Counted from the stretch's first letter, positions 1 to 5,123 are shown. The stretch: DNA of 7,495 bases from Bacteroidales bacterium UBA6360 (GCA_002440085.1 DJRM01000127.1:1-7495); one strand, 5' to 3'. Notes: a model not told the origin generated them from the sequence alone. A program made the numbers and translations.

Positions 1-419
1 TGTTACAACCAAAGAAAACAAAATTTAGAAGGCAGCAAAAGGGCCGCATGAAGGGTCTTGCCCAGAGGGGCAACCAGCTTGCGTTCGGTTCTTTTGGAAT
101 CAAGACCTTGGAAAATTGTTGGCTTACAGGTCGTCAGATTGAGGCTGCCCGTCAGGCGGTGTCCCGTTACATGAAGCGTGAGGGAAAAATCTGGATCAGA
201 ATCTTCCCTGACAAGCCTTACACAAGGAAGCCTGCCGAAGTCCGAATGGGTAAAGGTAAGGGTAATCCGGAGGGATTCGTATGCCCTGTGACCCCGGGCC
301 GTATTCTCATTGAGGCCGAGGGCGTTCCGATGGAAATCGCCAAGGAGGCGCTCCGTCTCGGTGCTCAGAAACTTCCTGTCACGACCAAGTTTGTGGTTCG
401 CAGGGACTATGTCGAATAA
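1..419 (+). CDS. rplP: 50S ribosomal protein L16 (5' end cut by one base)
   Basis: L16 is a core large-subunit protein next to the peptidyl-transferase and A-site tRNA region, contacting 23S rRNA. The window opens with TG followed in frame by codons for LQPKKTKFRR, the canonical L16 N-terminus, so only the A of ATG lies outside; the full protein would be 139 residues, normal for Bacteroidota. Family marks, numbering the missing Met as 1: the basic N-terminus, GKIWIRIFPDKP around residues 62-73, and RMGKGKG at 82-88, whose Arg82 (bases 243-245) matches E. coli Arg81, the residue hydroxylated there by a 2-oxoglutarate oxygenase. The protein ends KLPVTTKFVVRRDYVE. An internal ATG at 48 would drop essential N-terminal residues and is not the start. 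It is the penultimate part of the S10-type operon, 21 bases before rpmC. Confidence 0.97.
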   Translation, partial: LQPKKTKFRRQQKGRMKGLAQRGNQLAFGSFGIKTLENCWLTGRQIEAARQAVSRYMKREGKIWIRIFPDKPYTRKPAEVRMGKGKGNPEGFVCPVTPGRILIEAEGVPMEIAKEALRLGAQKLPVTTKFVVRRDYVE

Positions 420-440
420 TTTAATGGAGAGCAGAAAGTT

Positions 441-635
441 ATGAAAATCACAGAAGTACGTGAAATGTCGGTTGCAGATCTTCGTGACCGCATCGCAGTT
501 GAGAAAGCGAACCTTTCTACAATGAAAATGAATCACGCCATCTCTCCGTTAGAGGATACGTCAAAAATCAAGAAGGCACGGAAGGACATCGCGCGCATGA
601 TGTTCGTCCTTGCAGAAAAAGAGAAACAGGACTAA
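441..635 (+). CDS. rpmC: 50S ribosomal protein L29
   Basis: L29 is a small, helical large-subunit protein near the exit of the nascent peptide tunnel, in the zone where targeting factors dock. The 64-residue product has the usual length and pattern: MKITEVREMSVADL at the N-terminus, the mid-region NHAISPLEDTSKIKKARKDIARM (residues about 31-53), and a charged C-terminus. The ISPLE motif is typical of Bacteroidales L29. The ATG at 441 is preceded by GGAG at 426-429, which sits 11 bases upstream and is at best a weak ribosome binding site. Position between rplP and rpsQ is the conserved L16-L29-S17 order. Confidence 0.95.
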   Translation: MKITEVREMSVADLRDRIAVEKANLSTMKMNHAISPLEDTSKIKKARKDIARMMFVLAEKEKQD

Positions 636-647
636 ATTTGAATTCTC

Positions 648-902
648 ATGGAAAGAAATCTTCGCAAGGAAAGAATAGGTGTTGTGGTCAGCAACAAGAT
701 GGACAAGTCCATCGTCGTTGCCGTAAAGACAAAGGAAATGCACCCGATGTACGGCAAGTTCGTCAAAAAGACCACCAAGTTCGTTGCTCATGACGAGAAG
801 AACGAGTGCAGTGTCGGTGACACTGTCCTCATCATGGAAACCCGTCCTCTCAGCAAGACAAAGAACTGGAGATTAGTTGAAATCGTAGAAAAAGTTAAGT
901 AG
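648..902 (+). CDS. rpsQ: 30S ribosomal protein S17
   Basis: S17 is a primary 16S rRNA-binding protein of the small-subunit body with an OB fold. The 84-residue protein shows the family signature: RKERIGVVVSNKMDKSIVVAV (residues about 6-26), HPMYGKFVKKTTKFVAHDE (about 32-50), and then VGDTVLIMETRPLSKTKNW (about 57-75). The start codon follows an A/T-rich stretch (AATTTGAATTCTC) with no SD-like purine run, as is common in Bacteroidota. The gene lies 12 bases after rpmC and only 2 bases before rplN, so S17 and L14 are very likely translationally coupled. Confidence 0.96.
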   Translation: MERNLRKERIGVVVSNKMDKSIVVAVKTKEMHPMYGKFVKKTTKFVAHDEKNECSVGDTVLIMETRPLSKTKNWRLVEIVEKVK

Positions 903-904
903 CA

Positions 905-1270
905 ATGATACAGCAGGAATCACGTTTACAGGTGGCAGACAACAGCGGTGCGAAGGAAGTCCTTTGCATCCGTGTTCTGGGTGGTACCCGTCACCGTTAT
1001 GCAAGAGTGGGCGACAAGATCGTTGTTGCAGTCAAGAGCGCTATCCCTGGCGGTGACGCAAAGAAGGGCTCGGTATCAAAGGCTGTGGTTGTCCGCACAA
1101 AGAAAGAGATTCGTCGTCCGGACGGTTCATACATCCGTTTCGATGACAATGCTTGCGTTCTTCTCAACAACCAGGGTGAGGTTCGTGGAACACGTATCTT
1201 CGGCCCTGTCGCAAGGGAGCTTCGCGAGAACTATATGAAAATCGTTTCACTGGCACCGGAGGTCCTCTAA
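905..1270 (+). CDS. rplN: 50S ribosomal protein L14
   Basis: L14 is a universal large-subunit protein at the subunit interface that contacts 16S rRNA in the 70S ribosome. The 121-residue product has the standard length and signatures: MIQQESRLQVADNSGAK at the N-terminus, the basic GGTRHRYARVGDKI (about 26-39), GSYIRFDDNACVLLNN (about 75-90), and GTRIFGPVARELR (about 96-108), ending in MKIVSLAPEVL. The start ATG is 2 bases after the rpsQ stop with no SD, so initiation probably depends on ribosomes finishing S17. In E. coli rplN is the first gene of the spc operon; here no promoter-sized gap precedes it, which suggests that the S10 and spc parts are joined in one transcript. Confidence 0.97.
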   Translation: MIQQESRLQVADNSGAKEVLCIRVLGGTRHRYARVGDKIVVAVKSAIPGGDAKKGSVSKAVVVRTKKEIRRPDGSYIRFDDNACVLLNNQGEVRGTRIFGPVARELRENYMKIVSLAPEVL

Positions 1271-1283
1271 TTGATTTAGCATT

Positions 1284-1598
1284 ATGAAAAGAATTAAAAA
1301 AGGCGACACCGTATTTGTAAATGCCGGTAACGACAAGGGCAAGACCGGCAAGGTGCTCGAGATTCTCACGGAGAAGAACCGTGCCATCGTCGAGGGCATC
1401 AACATCGTGTCAAAGCACACCAAACCAAACGCAAAGAATCCTCAGGGAGGAATCATCAAACAGGAAGCTGGAATCCACATCTCCAACCTTCAGCTCATCG
1501 ACCCTGCGAAGGGCGGCGCGACACGCGTGGGCTTCAAGATCAAGGAGGATGGCACTAAGGTCCGTGTTTCCAAAAAATCAGGAGAGGAGATTAAGTAA
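1284..1598 (+). CDS. rplX: 50S ribosomal protein L24
   Basis: L24 is an early assembly initiator of the large subunit and binds the 5' domain of 23S rRNA near the tunnel exit. The 104-residue protein begins with a KOW motif (residues about 5-32, including GDTVFVNAGNDKGKTGKVLEI) and continues with VEGINIVSKHTKP (about 37-49) and QGGIIKQEAGIHISNLQLIDP (about 54-74), then a basic C-terminus. The first codons are A-rich (MKRIKKGD encoded mainly by AAA, AGA and ATT). Its TAA stop shares one base with the ATG of rplE in the sequence TAATG, a sign of translational coupling of L24 to L5. Confidence 0.96.
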   Translation: MKRIKKGDTVFVNAGNDKGKTGKVLEILTEKNRAIVEGINIVSKHTKPNAKNPQGGIIKQEAGIHISNLQLIDPAKGGATRVGFKIKEDGTKVRVSKKSGEEIK

Positions 1599-2200
1599 TG
1601 GCAGCAAAGAAACAGACAGCCGCTCCGGCCGCTCAGACAGTACCTGCAGGATATGTCCCTGCACTTAAGAAACTCTATAAGGAGGAGATTATCGAAAAGC
1701 TCACTAAGCAGTTCGGCTACTCGACTGTTATGCAGGTTCCGAAGCTTGTGAAGATTACCATCAACGAGGGTGTCGGCGACGCGACCGGCGACAAGAAGCT
1801 CGTTGAGGTTGCACAGCAGGAACTCACCGCAATCACCGGACAGAAGGCAATCGTGACGGCTTCAAGGAAGGATATTTCAAACTTCAAGCTCCGCAAGGGA
1901 ATGCCTATCGGAACGAAGGTCACTCTCCGCAACGTGAAGATGTACGAGTTCCTTGAAAGGCTCATCCGCATCTCACTTCCGCGTATCCGTGACTTCAACG
2001 GCATTTCCGAGAAGATGGACGGCAAGGGCAACTACACCCTCGGAATCAAGGAGCAGATCATATTCCCGGAAATCGACATCGACAAGATTACCAAGATTCT
2101 CGGAATGGAGATCACTTTCGTGACTACCGCCAAGACCGACGAGGAGGCTTACGCGCTTCTTTCCGCATTCGGTCTGCCTTTCAAGAAAAATAACAAATAA
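1598..2200 (+). CDS. rplE: 50S ribosomal protein L5 with N-terminal extension
   Basis: L5 binds 5S rRNA and sits in the central protuberance, contacting S13 and P-site tRNA. The 200-residue product has the L5 core: YSTVMQVPKLVKITINEGVG (about 41-60), ITGQKAIVTASRKDISNFKLRKGMPIG (about 79-105), LPRIRDFNG (about 128-136), GKGNYTLGIKEQIIFPEIDID (about 142-162), and FVTTAKTDEEAYALL near the C-terminus. It carries roughly 18 extra residues before the usual start (MAAKKQTAAPAAQTVPAG, rich in Ala and Pro) compared with E. coli L5 (179 residues). The start is supported by a GAGGAG sequence ending 8 bases upstream and by the lack of any other start codon before the core. It overlaps rplX by one base. 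Confidence 0.96.
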   Translation: MAAKKQTAAPAAQTVPAGYVPALKKLYKEEIIEKLTKQFGYSTVMQVPKLVKITINEGVGDATGDKKLVEVAQQELTAITGQKAIVTASRKDISNFKLRKGMPIGTKVTLRNVKMYEFLERLIRISLPRIRDFNGISEKMDGKGNYTLGIKEQIIFPEIDIDKITKILGMEITFVTTAKTDEEAYALLSAFGLPFKKNNK

Positions 2201-2211
2201 AGACACATAAG

Positions 2212-2481
2212 ATGGCAAAAGAATCAATGAAGGCTCGCGAGGTTAAACGCGCGAAGTTGGTTGCTAAATACGCCGAGAAGAGGAAAGCTCTCAAGGAAGC
2301 CGGTGACTGGGCAGCTCTCGACAAGCTCCCTAAGAACTCAAGCCCTTGCCGTATGCACAATCGCTGCTCTCTTACAGGAAGGCCGAAGGGTTATATGAGG
2401 ATGTTCGGCATCAGCCGTATCCAGTTCCGTGAGATGGCAAGCAACGGTCTCATCCCGGGCGTCAAGAAGGCAAGCTGGTAA
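2212..2481 (+). CDS. rpsN: 30S ribosomal protein S14, zinc-independent type
   Basis: S14 is a late-assembling protein of the small-subunit head near the A and P sites. The 89-residue product is the longer type without the zinc ribbon: it has only two cysteines, Cys46 and Cys52 in SPCRMHNRCSLTGRPKG, rather than the two CxxC pairs of the short zinc form. The basic helix MAKESMKAREVKRAKLVAKY and the C-terminal RMFGISRIQFREMA and GLIPGVKKASW are diagnostic. Zinc-free S14 removes dependence on zinc supply; I see no second S14 gene here. The TAA stop is followed directly by a second in-frame TAA (2482-2484), and then by the longest spacer in the window. Confidence 0.96.
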   Translation: MAKESMKAREVKRAKLVAKYAEKRKALKEAGDWAALDKLPKNSSPCRMHNRCSLTGRPKGYMRMFGISRIQFREMASNGLIPGVKKASW

Positions 2482-2493
2482 TAACAGAGACAC

Positions 2494-2520
2494 AATTCAT
2501 TACAATATTTATTAACAATT
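2494..2520 (+). other. A/T-rich block in the rpsN-rpsH spacer
   Basis: Of these 27 bases only three are G or C, in contrast to the flanking genes. The block contains ACAAT at 2502-2506, and the 7-base direct repeat ACAATTC at 2492-2498 and 2515-2521 straddles its edges. It may act as a single-stranded leader, a ribosomal protein S1 or standby ribosome site, or an internal promoter. The Bacteroidota promoter elements (TTTG near -33 and TAnnTTTG near -7) are not clearly present: the best match, TATTTATT at 2506-2513, agrees only in part. I therefore record it as a compositional feature, not a promoter. Confidence 0.45.
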
Positions 2521-2521
2521 C

Positions 2522-2555
2522 GGATATCGGGCACCTTACGGGTGTCGTGAAATCC
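2522..2555 (+). promoter_or_regulatory. Candidate rpsH leader hairpin (conformation A)
   Basis: Read as RNA, bases 2522-2555 can fold into one imperfect hairpin. The top stem pairs 2530-2535 (GGCACC) with 2541-2546 (GGTGTC), including one G-U pair, around a 5-base loop TTACG. Below a bulged G (2547), 2527-2529 pairs with 2548-2550 (one more G-U pair). Below an A-A mismatch, 2522-2525 (GGAT) pairs with 2552-2555 (ATCC). That makes 13 pairs in total, just upstream of rpsH. It is not followed by a T run, so it does not look like a terminator. S8 is the known autoregulator of the spc operon in E. coli, acting at rplE; whether this hairpin binds S8 is inference. Confidence 0.45.
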
Positions 2556-2568
2556 CACTAAAGGATTT
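2550..2568 (+). promoter_or_regulatory. Candidate start-site sequestering hairpin (conformation B)
   Basis: AAATCC at 2550-2555 is perfectly complementary to GGATTT at 2563-2568, giving a 6-bp stem with a 7-base loop (CACTAAA). The 3' arm includes the GGA at 2563-2565, 8 bases before the rpsH ATG at 2574, which is where a ribosome binding site would lie. The 5' arm is the same strand used at the base of the larger upstream hairpin, so the two folds exclude each other: one frees the GGA and the other hides it. The pairing is seen in the sequence; the regulatory meaning is inferred. Confidence 0.4.
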
Positions 2569-2573
2569 AAAAA

Positions 2574-2969
2574 ATGACTGATCCAATTGCAGATTACCTT
2601 ACAAGGGTTCGCAATGCCTACGCGGTAGGCAAGAAGATCGTTGAGGTTCCGTCTTCAAAGATGAAGCTCGCAATCACCAAGATCCTCTGCGAGAAAGGTT
2701 ACATCCTCAGCTACAAGGTGGTTGAAGGAACTCCTTTCAACACAATTAAAATCGCTCTGAAGTATCATCCTCAGACAAAGACTGCGGCAATCAAGCACAT
2801 CGAGCGCATTTCAAGGCCGGGCCTCAGAAAGTATGTCGATGTCGAGAACATGCCGCGTGTCCTGAACGGACTCGGAATCGCGGTTATTTCAACCTCAAAA
2901 GGCGTCATCACTGACAAGGAAGCCAAGGAGCTCAACGTCGGCGGTGAGGTGCTCTGTTATGTTTATTAA
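2574..2969 (+). CDS. rpsH: 30S ribosomal protein S8
   Basis: S8 binds helix 21 of 16S rRNA and organises the central domain of the small subunit; in E. coli it also represses the spc operon by binding its mRNA. The 131-residue protein is standard: MTDPIADYLTRVRNA at the N-terminus, VPSSKMKLAITKILCEKGYI (about 25-44), ISRPGLRKYV (about 80-89), then GLGIAVISTSKGVITDKEA (about 100-118) and the RNA-binding C-terminus GGEVLCYVY. It is preceded by 92 bases after rpsN, the only large gap here, containing two alternative hairpins. The start has an A-rich context (TTTAAAAAATG) and a short AAAGGA 8 bases upstream. Confidence 0.97.
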   Translation: MTDPIADYLTRVRNAYAVGKKIVEVPSSKMKLAITKILCEKGYILSYKVVEGTPFNTIKIALKYHPQTKTAAIKHIERISRPGLRKYVDVENMPRVLNGLGIAVISTSKGVITDKEAKELNVGGEVLCYVY

Positions 2970-2987
2970 TCTAAAAACTGAAGAATA

Positions 2988-3548
2988 ATGTCAAGAATTG
3001 GTAAATTGCCTGTACACCTTCCTGCCGGTGTGACCGTAGAGGTCGCTGCCGGAAACGTGGTTAAGGTTAAAGGACCTCTCGGACAGCTCAGCCAGAAGGT
3101 TGATCCTGACATCACTGTCACCGTAGAGGGTAATGTAGTTAAACTGGCACGCCCGACAGATCTTCCTCGTCACCGCTCGATGCACGGTCTCTACCGCGCT
3201 CTCATCCACAATATGGTGGTAGGTGTTTCAGAGGGTTATACGGTACGCCAGGAGCTTGTCGGCGTGGGTTATCGTGTTGAAGTTGCCGGTCAGATGGCAG
3301 TCTTCGCCCTCGGTTTCTCCCACGAGATTCACTTCCAGCTCCCGGCCGAAATCAAGGCCGAGGCCGAGCCGGTGAAGAAGGGTCAGAACCCGGTGCTCGT
3401 CCTCAAGAGCTGCGACAAGCAGCTTATCGGACAGGTCGCAGCCAAGATCCGCTCATTCCGCAAGCCTGAGCCATACAAGGGCAAGGGTATCAAGTTCGTC
3501 GGCGAGACGCTTCGTCGCAAGGCCGGTAAATCAGCAGGCGCTAAATAA
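2988..3548 (+). CDS. rplF: 50S ribosomal protein L6
   Basis: L6 is a two-domain large-subunit protein near the factor-binding site and the sarcin-ricin loop. The 186-residue product begins MSRIGKLPVHLPAGVTVEV, contains VKVKGPLGQLSQ (about 25-36), the inter-domain region GLYRALIHNMVVGVSEGYTVRQELVGVGYRVE (about 67-98), the second-domain FSHEIHF stretch, and the C-terminal signature FRKPEPYKGKGIKFVGE (about 157-173) followed by a basic RRKAGKSAGAK tail. The second domain carries the RNA-binding C-terminus. The start has no SD: the 18 bases before it are A-rich (AAAAACTGAAGAATA). It follows rpsH in the conserved S8-L6-L18-S5 order. Confidence 0.97.
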   Translation: MSRIGKLPVHLPAGVTVEVAAGNVVKVKGPLGQLSQKVDPDITVTVEGNVVKLARPTDLPRHRSMHGLYRALIHNMVVGVSEGYTVRQELVGVGYRVEVAGQMAVFALGFSHEIHFQLPAEIKAEAEPVKKGQNPVLVLKSCDKQLIGQVAAKIRSFRKPEPYKGKGIKFVGETLRRKAGKSAGAK

Positions 3549-3550
3549 TA

Positions 3551-3555
3551 GGAGG
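3551..3555 (+). promoter_or_regulatory. Strong Shine-Dalgarno of rplR
   Basis: AGGAGG is complete at 3550-3555 and the GGAGG core ends 8 bases before the rplR ATG at 3564. The block GGAGGACT followed by five bases and ATGGCA is nearly repeated before rpmD (4458-4476). Strong SD sequences are generally rare in Bacteroidota, so this one stands out against the A-rich starts of neighbouring genes such as rplF and rpsE. Confidence 0.8.
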
Positions 3556-3563
3556 ACTAAGTT

Positions 3564-3926
3564 ATGGCATTGAATAAGATTGAAAGAAGAAAAAGGATTC
3601 ACTACCGTATTCGTAAAGTCGTTAATGGTACTGCTGAGAGACCGAGAATGGTTGTATTCAGAAGCAACAAGCAGATTTACGTTCAGGTTGTTGACGACTT
3701 GAAGGGCATCACCCTCGCGGCTGCCGCTTCAAATGACAAGGAGCTTGCCGTTGAGTGCAAGGGCAAGACCGGTGTCGAGGCTGCCGCAATCGTCGGAAAG
3801 AAGATCGCGGAGCGTGCCCTCGCCAAGGGAATCACCACGATTTCCTTCGACCGTGGAGGCTACCTCTATCACGGACGTGTTAAAAGTTTGGCTGATGCTG
3901 CCCGTGAAGGTGGCCTGATTTTCTAA
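3564..3926 (+). CDS. rplR: 50S ribosomal protein L18
   Basis: L18 binds 5S rRNA together with L5 and helps attach it to the large subunit. The 120-residue product has the basic N-terminus MALNKIERRKRIHYRIRK, then ERPRMVVFRSNKQIYVQVVDD (about 25-45), GVEAAAIVGKKIAERALAKGI (about 70-90) and the C-terminal signature FDRGGYLYHGRVKSLADAAREGGL. The opening codons are A-rich and use AGA, AGG and TTG, whereas later arginines and leucines mostly use CGT/CGC and CTC/CTT, consistent with selection for an unstructured start. A strong GGAGG lies 8 bases upstream. Confidence 0.97.
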   Translation: MALNKIERRKRIHYRIRKVVNGTAERPRMVVFRSNKQIYVQVVDDLKGITLAAAASNDKELAVECKGKTGVEAAAIVGKKIAERALAKGITTISFDRGGYLYHGRVKSLADAAREGGLIF

Positions 3927-3938
3927 AAAATTGAGACT

Positions 3939-4457
3939 ATGGCAAATACAAATGTTAAGAAAGTAAAGACATCTGACCTTGAGCTCAAGGACAGACTTGT
4001 TGCCATCCAGAGAGTGACCAAGGTCACTAAGGGTGGTCGTCACTTCAGTTTTGCAGCCATTGTTGTTGTGGGTGACGAGAACGGCGTTGTCGGTTATGGT
4101 CTCGGTAAGGCCAATGAGGTCACTACAGCAATCTCCAAGGGTTTAGAGGATGCGAAGAAGAACCTTGTGAAGGTTCCTGTTCTCAACCACACTATCCCTC
4201 ACGAGCAGGAGGCAAAGTTCGGCGGCGCGCGCGTCTTCATGAAGCCGGCTGCCCCTGGTACCGGAGTTAAGGCCGGCGGTGCGATGCGTGTCGTTTTCGA
4301 GTCAGTCGGAATCCACAACGTCCTCGCGAAGTCAAAGGGTTCTTCAAACCCTCACAACCTCGTGAAGGCTACCGTTGCGGCTCTCACTGAAATGCGTGAC
4401 GCCTACACTGTCGCAGGACTCCGCGGCATTCCTATGAGCAGAGTGTTTAAAGGTTAA
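3939..4457 (+). CDS. rpsE: 30S ribosomal protein S5
   Basis: S5 sits at the mRNA entry channel of the small subunit and affects decoding accuracy and mRNA unwinding. The 172-residue protein has the S5 dsRBD-like N-terminal domain (about residues 16-80, including RLVAIQRVTKVTKGGRHFSF and GVVGYGLGKANEV) and the C-terminal domain (about 90-165, with GTGVKAGGAMRVVFESVGIHNVLAKSKGSSNPHNLVKAT in segments). The GKANEV and GSSNPHN motifs are classic. The start is A/T-rich without an SD (TAAAAAATTGAGACT before ATG), although its downstream neighbour rpmD has a strong one overlapping the end of rpsE. Confidence 0.97.
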   Translation: MANTNVKKVKTSDLELKDRLVAIQRVTKVTKGGRHFSFAAIVVVGDENGVVGYGLGKANEVTTAISKGLEDAKKNLVKVPVLNHTIPHEQEAKFGGARVFMKPAAPGTGVKAGGAMRVVFESVGIHNVLAKSKGSSNPHNLVKATVAALTEMRDAYTVAGLRGIPMSRVFKG

Positions 4458-4462
4458 GGAGG
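4458..4462 (+). promoter_or_regulatory. Strong Shine-Dalgarno of rpmD
   Basis: GGAGG follows immediately after the TAA stop of rpsE (4455-4457), forming TAAGGAGG, and ends 8 bases before the rpmD ATG at 4471. The surrounding sequence closely matches that before rplR (GGAGGACT, then five bases, then ATGGCA). The placement would let a ribosome terminating on rpsE re-engage at once on rpmD. Confidence 0.8.
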
Positions 4463-4470
4463 ACTGAACT

Positions 4471-4653
4471 ATGGCAAAAGTAAAGATTACTCAGACTAAG
4501 AGCAGGAGCGGTGCTACAAAGAGGCAGATTGCGAACCTCGCGTCACTCGGAATCCACAGGCTCCACCAGACCGTTGAAGTCGAGCTCACCCCTGTGACCA
4601 AGGGAATGCTTGAGAAGGTTCTTCATCTCGTTACCGTTGAAGAAGTAAAATAA
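4471..4653 (+). CDS. rpmD: 50S ribosomal protein L30
   Basis: L30 is a small large-subunit protein, not universal in bacteria, that binds 23S rRNA domain II. The 60-residue product is full length for the family: MAKVKITQTKSRSGATKRQIANLASLGIHRLHQTVEVE shows the beta strand, helix and the GI-R-hydrophobic loop typical of L30, followed by a second helix (VTKGMLEKVLHLVTVEE). The TKR and SLG positions match the short bacterial form and there is no C-terminal extension. It sits 13 bases after rpsE and 15 before rplO, in the conserved S5-L30-L15 order. Confidence 0.95.
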   Translation: MAKVKITQTKSRSGATKRQIANLASLGIHRLHQTVEVELTPVTKGMLEKVLHLVTVEEVK

Positions 4654-4655
4654 TT

Positions 4656-4660
4656 GGAGG
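4656..4660 (+). promoter_or_regulatory. Shine-Dalgarno that fixes the rplO start
   Basis: GGAGG (followed by GAC) ends 8 bases before the ATG at 4669. It supports that ATG as the true start of L15 over an in-frame TTG at 4654, which overlaps the sequence itself. It is the third strong SD in about 1.1 kb with the same spacing. Confidence 0.8.
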
Positions 4661-4668
4661 GACAGAAT

Positions 4669-5118
4669 ATGAAATTGAATAATTTGACACCTGCAAAAGG
4701 TTCCAAGGGAAGAGAGAAGAGAATCGGACGCGGTGAGGGCTCAGGACACGGCGGAACATCAACCCGCGGTCACAAGGGTGCTCAGGCACGTTCGGGCTAC
4801 TCTCGCAAGAACGGATTCGAGGGCGGTCAGATGCCTATCCAGCGTCGTCTTCCTAAGTTCGGATTCACAAACCCTACACGTGTTGAGTACAAGGCAGTCA
4901 ATGTCGCTGTCCTTCAGGCAATTGCCGAGGAGAACAAGATTGAGGTCATCACGCTCGACACTCTCAGGGATGCCGGATATGCCGGAAAGAATGATCTCGT
5001 GAAGGTCCTCGGCAACGGCGAACTTACTGCCAAGGTTGAGGTTTCTGCAAACGCGTTCTCCAAGAGCGCCATTGCGAAGATTGAGGCTGCCGGCGGAAAA
5101 GCTAACACAATCGAATAG
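4669..5118 (+). CDS. rplO: 50S ribosomal protein L15
   Basis: L15 is a late-assembly large-subunit protein whose long glycine- and arginine-rich N-terminus threads into 23S rRNA. The 149-residue product starts MKLNNLTPAKGS and shows RIGRGEGSGHGGTSTRGHKG (about 18-37), GFEGGQMPIQRRLPKFGF (about 49-66), and a folded C-terminal domain with VKVLGNGELTAKVEVSANAFSKSA (about 111-134). An in-frame TTG at 4654 would add five residues (MEGQN) encoded by the ribosome binding site itself, so the ATG is chosen. Early leucines are TTG, later ones CTC/CTT. It lies only 5 bases before secY, as in most spc operons. Confidence 0.96.
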   Translation: MKLNNLTPAKGSKGREKRIGRGEGSGHGGTSTRGHKGAQARSGYSRKNGFEGGQMPIQRRLPKFGFTNPTRVEYKAVNVAVLQAIAEENKIEVITLDTLRDAGYAGKNDLVKVLGNGELTAKVEVSANAFSKSAIAKIEAAGGKANTIE

Positions 5119-5123
5119 CAATA

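Noticed and set aside
48..50. ATG at 48 as the start of L16.
   Set aside because: The in-frame sequence upstream encodes LQPKKTKFRRQQKGR, the conserved L16 N-terminus, with TG of the true ATG at the window edge.
3..536. A 177-codon open frame on the - strand across rplP and the start of rpmC.
   Set aside because: It lies fully opposite conserved ribosomal genes, crosses their junction, and gives no recognisable protein.
948..1238. A 96-codon + strand frame inside rplN, and similar frames inside rplX, rplR and rplO.
   Set aside because: They are shifted-frame shadows of well-conserved genes, rich in Arg and Ser with no family resemblance.
2506..2513. TATTTATT as a Bacteroidota -7 promoter element (TAnnTTTG).
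   Set aside because: Only part of the motif matches and there is no TTTG at the right distance upstream. Too weak to annotate.
2530..2546. The hairpin in the rpsN-rpsH spacer as a rho-independent terminator.
   Set aside because: No T run follows the stem, and the operon clearly continues with co-directional ribosomal genes. A regulatory leader fits better.
4654..4668. TTG at 4654 as the start of L15.
   Set aside because: It would translate the ribosome binding site itself into MEGQN. The ATG at 4669 has a GGAGG 8 bases upstream and gives the usual L15 N-terminus.
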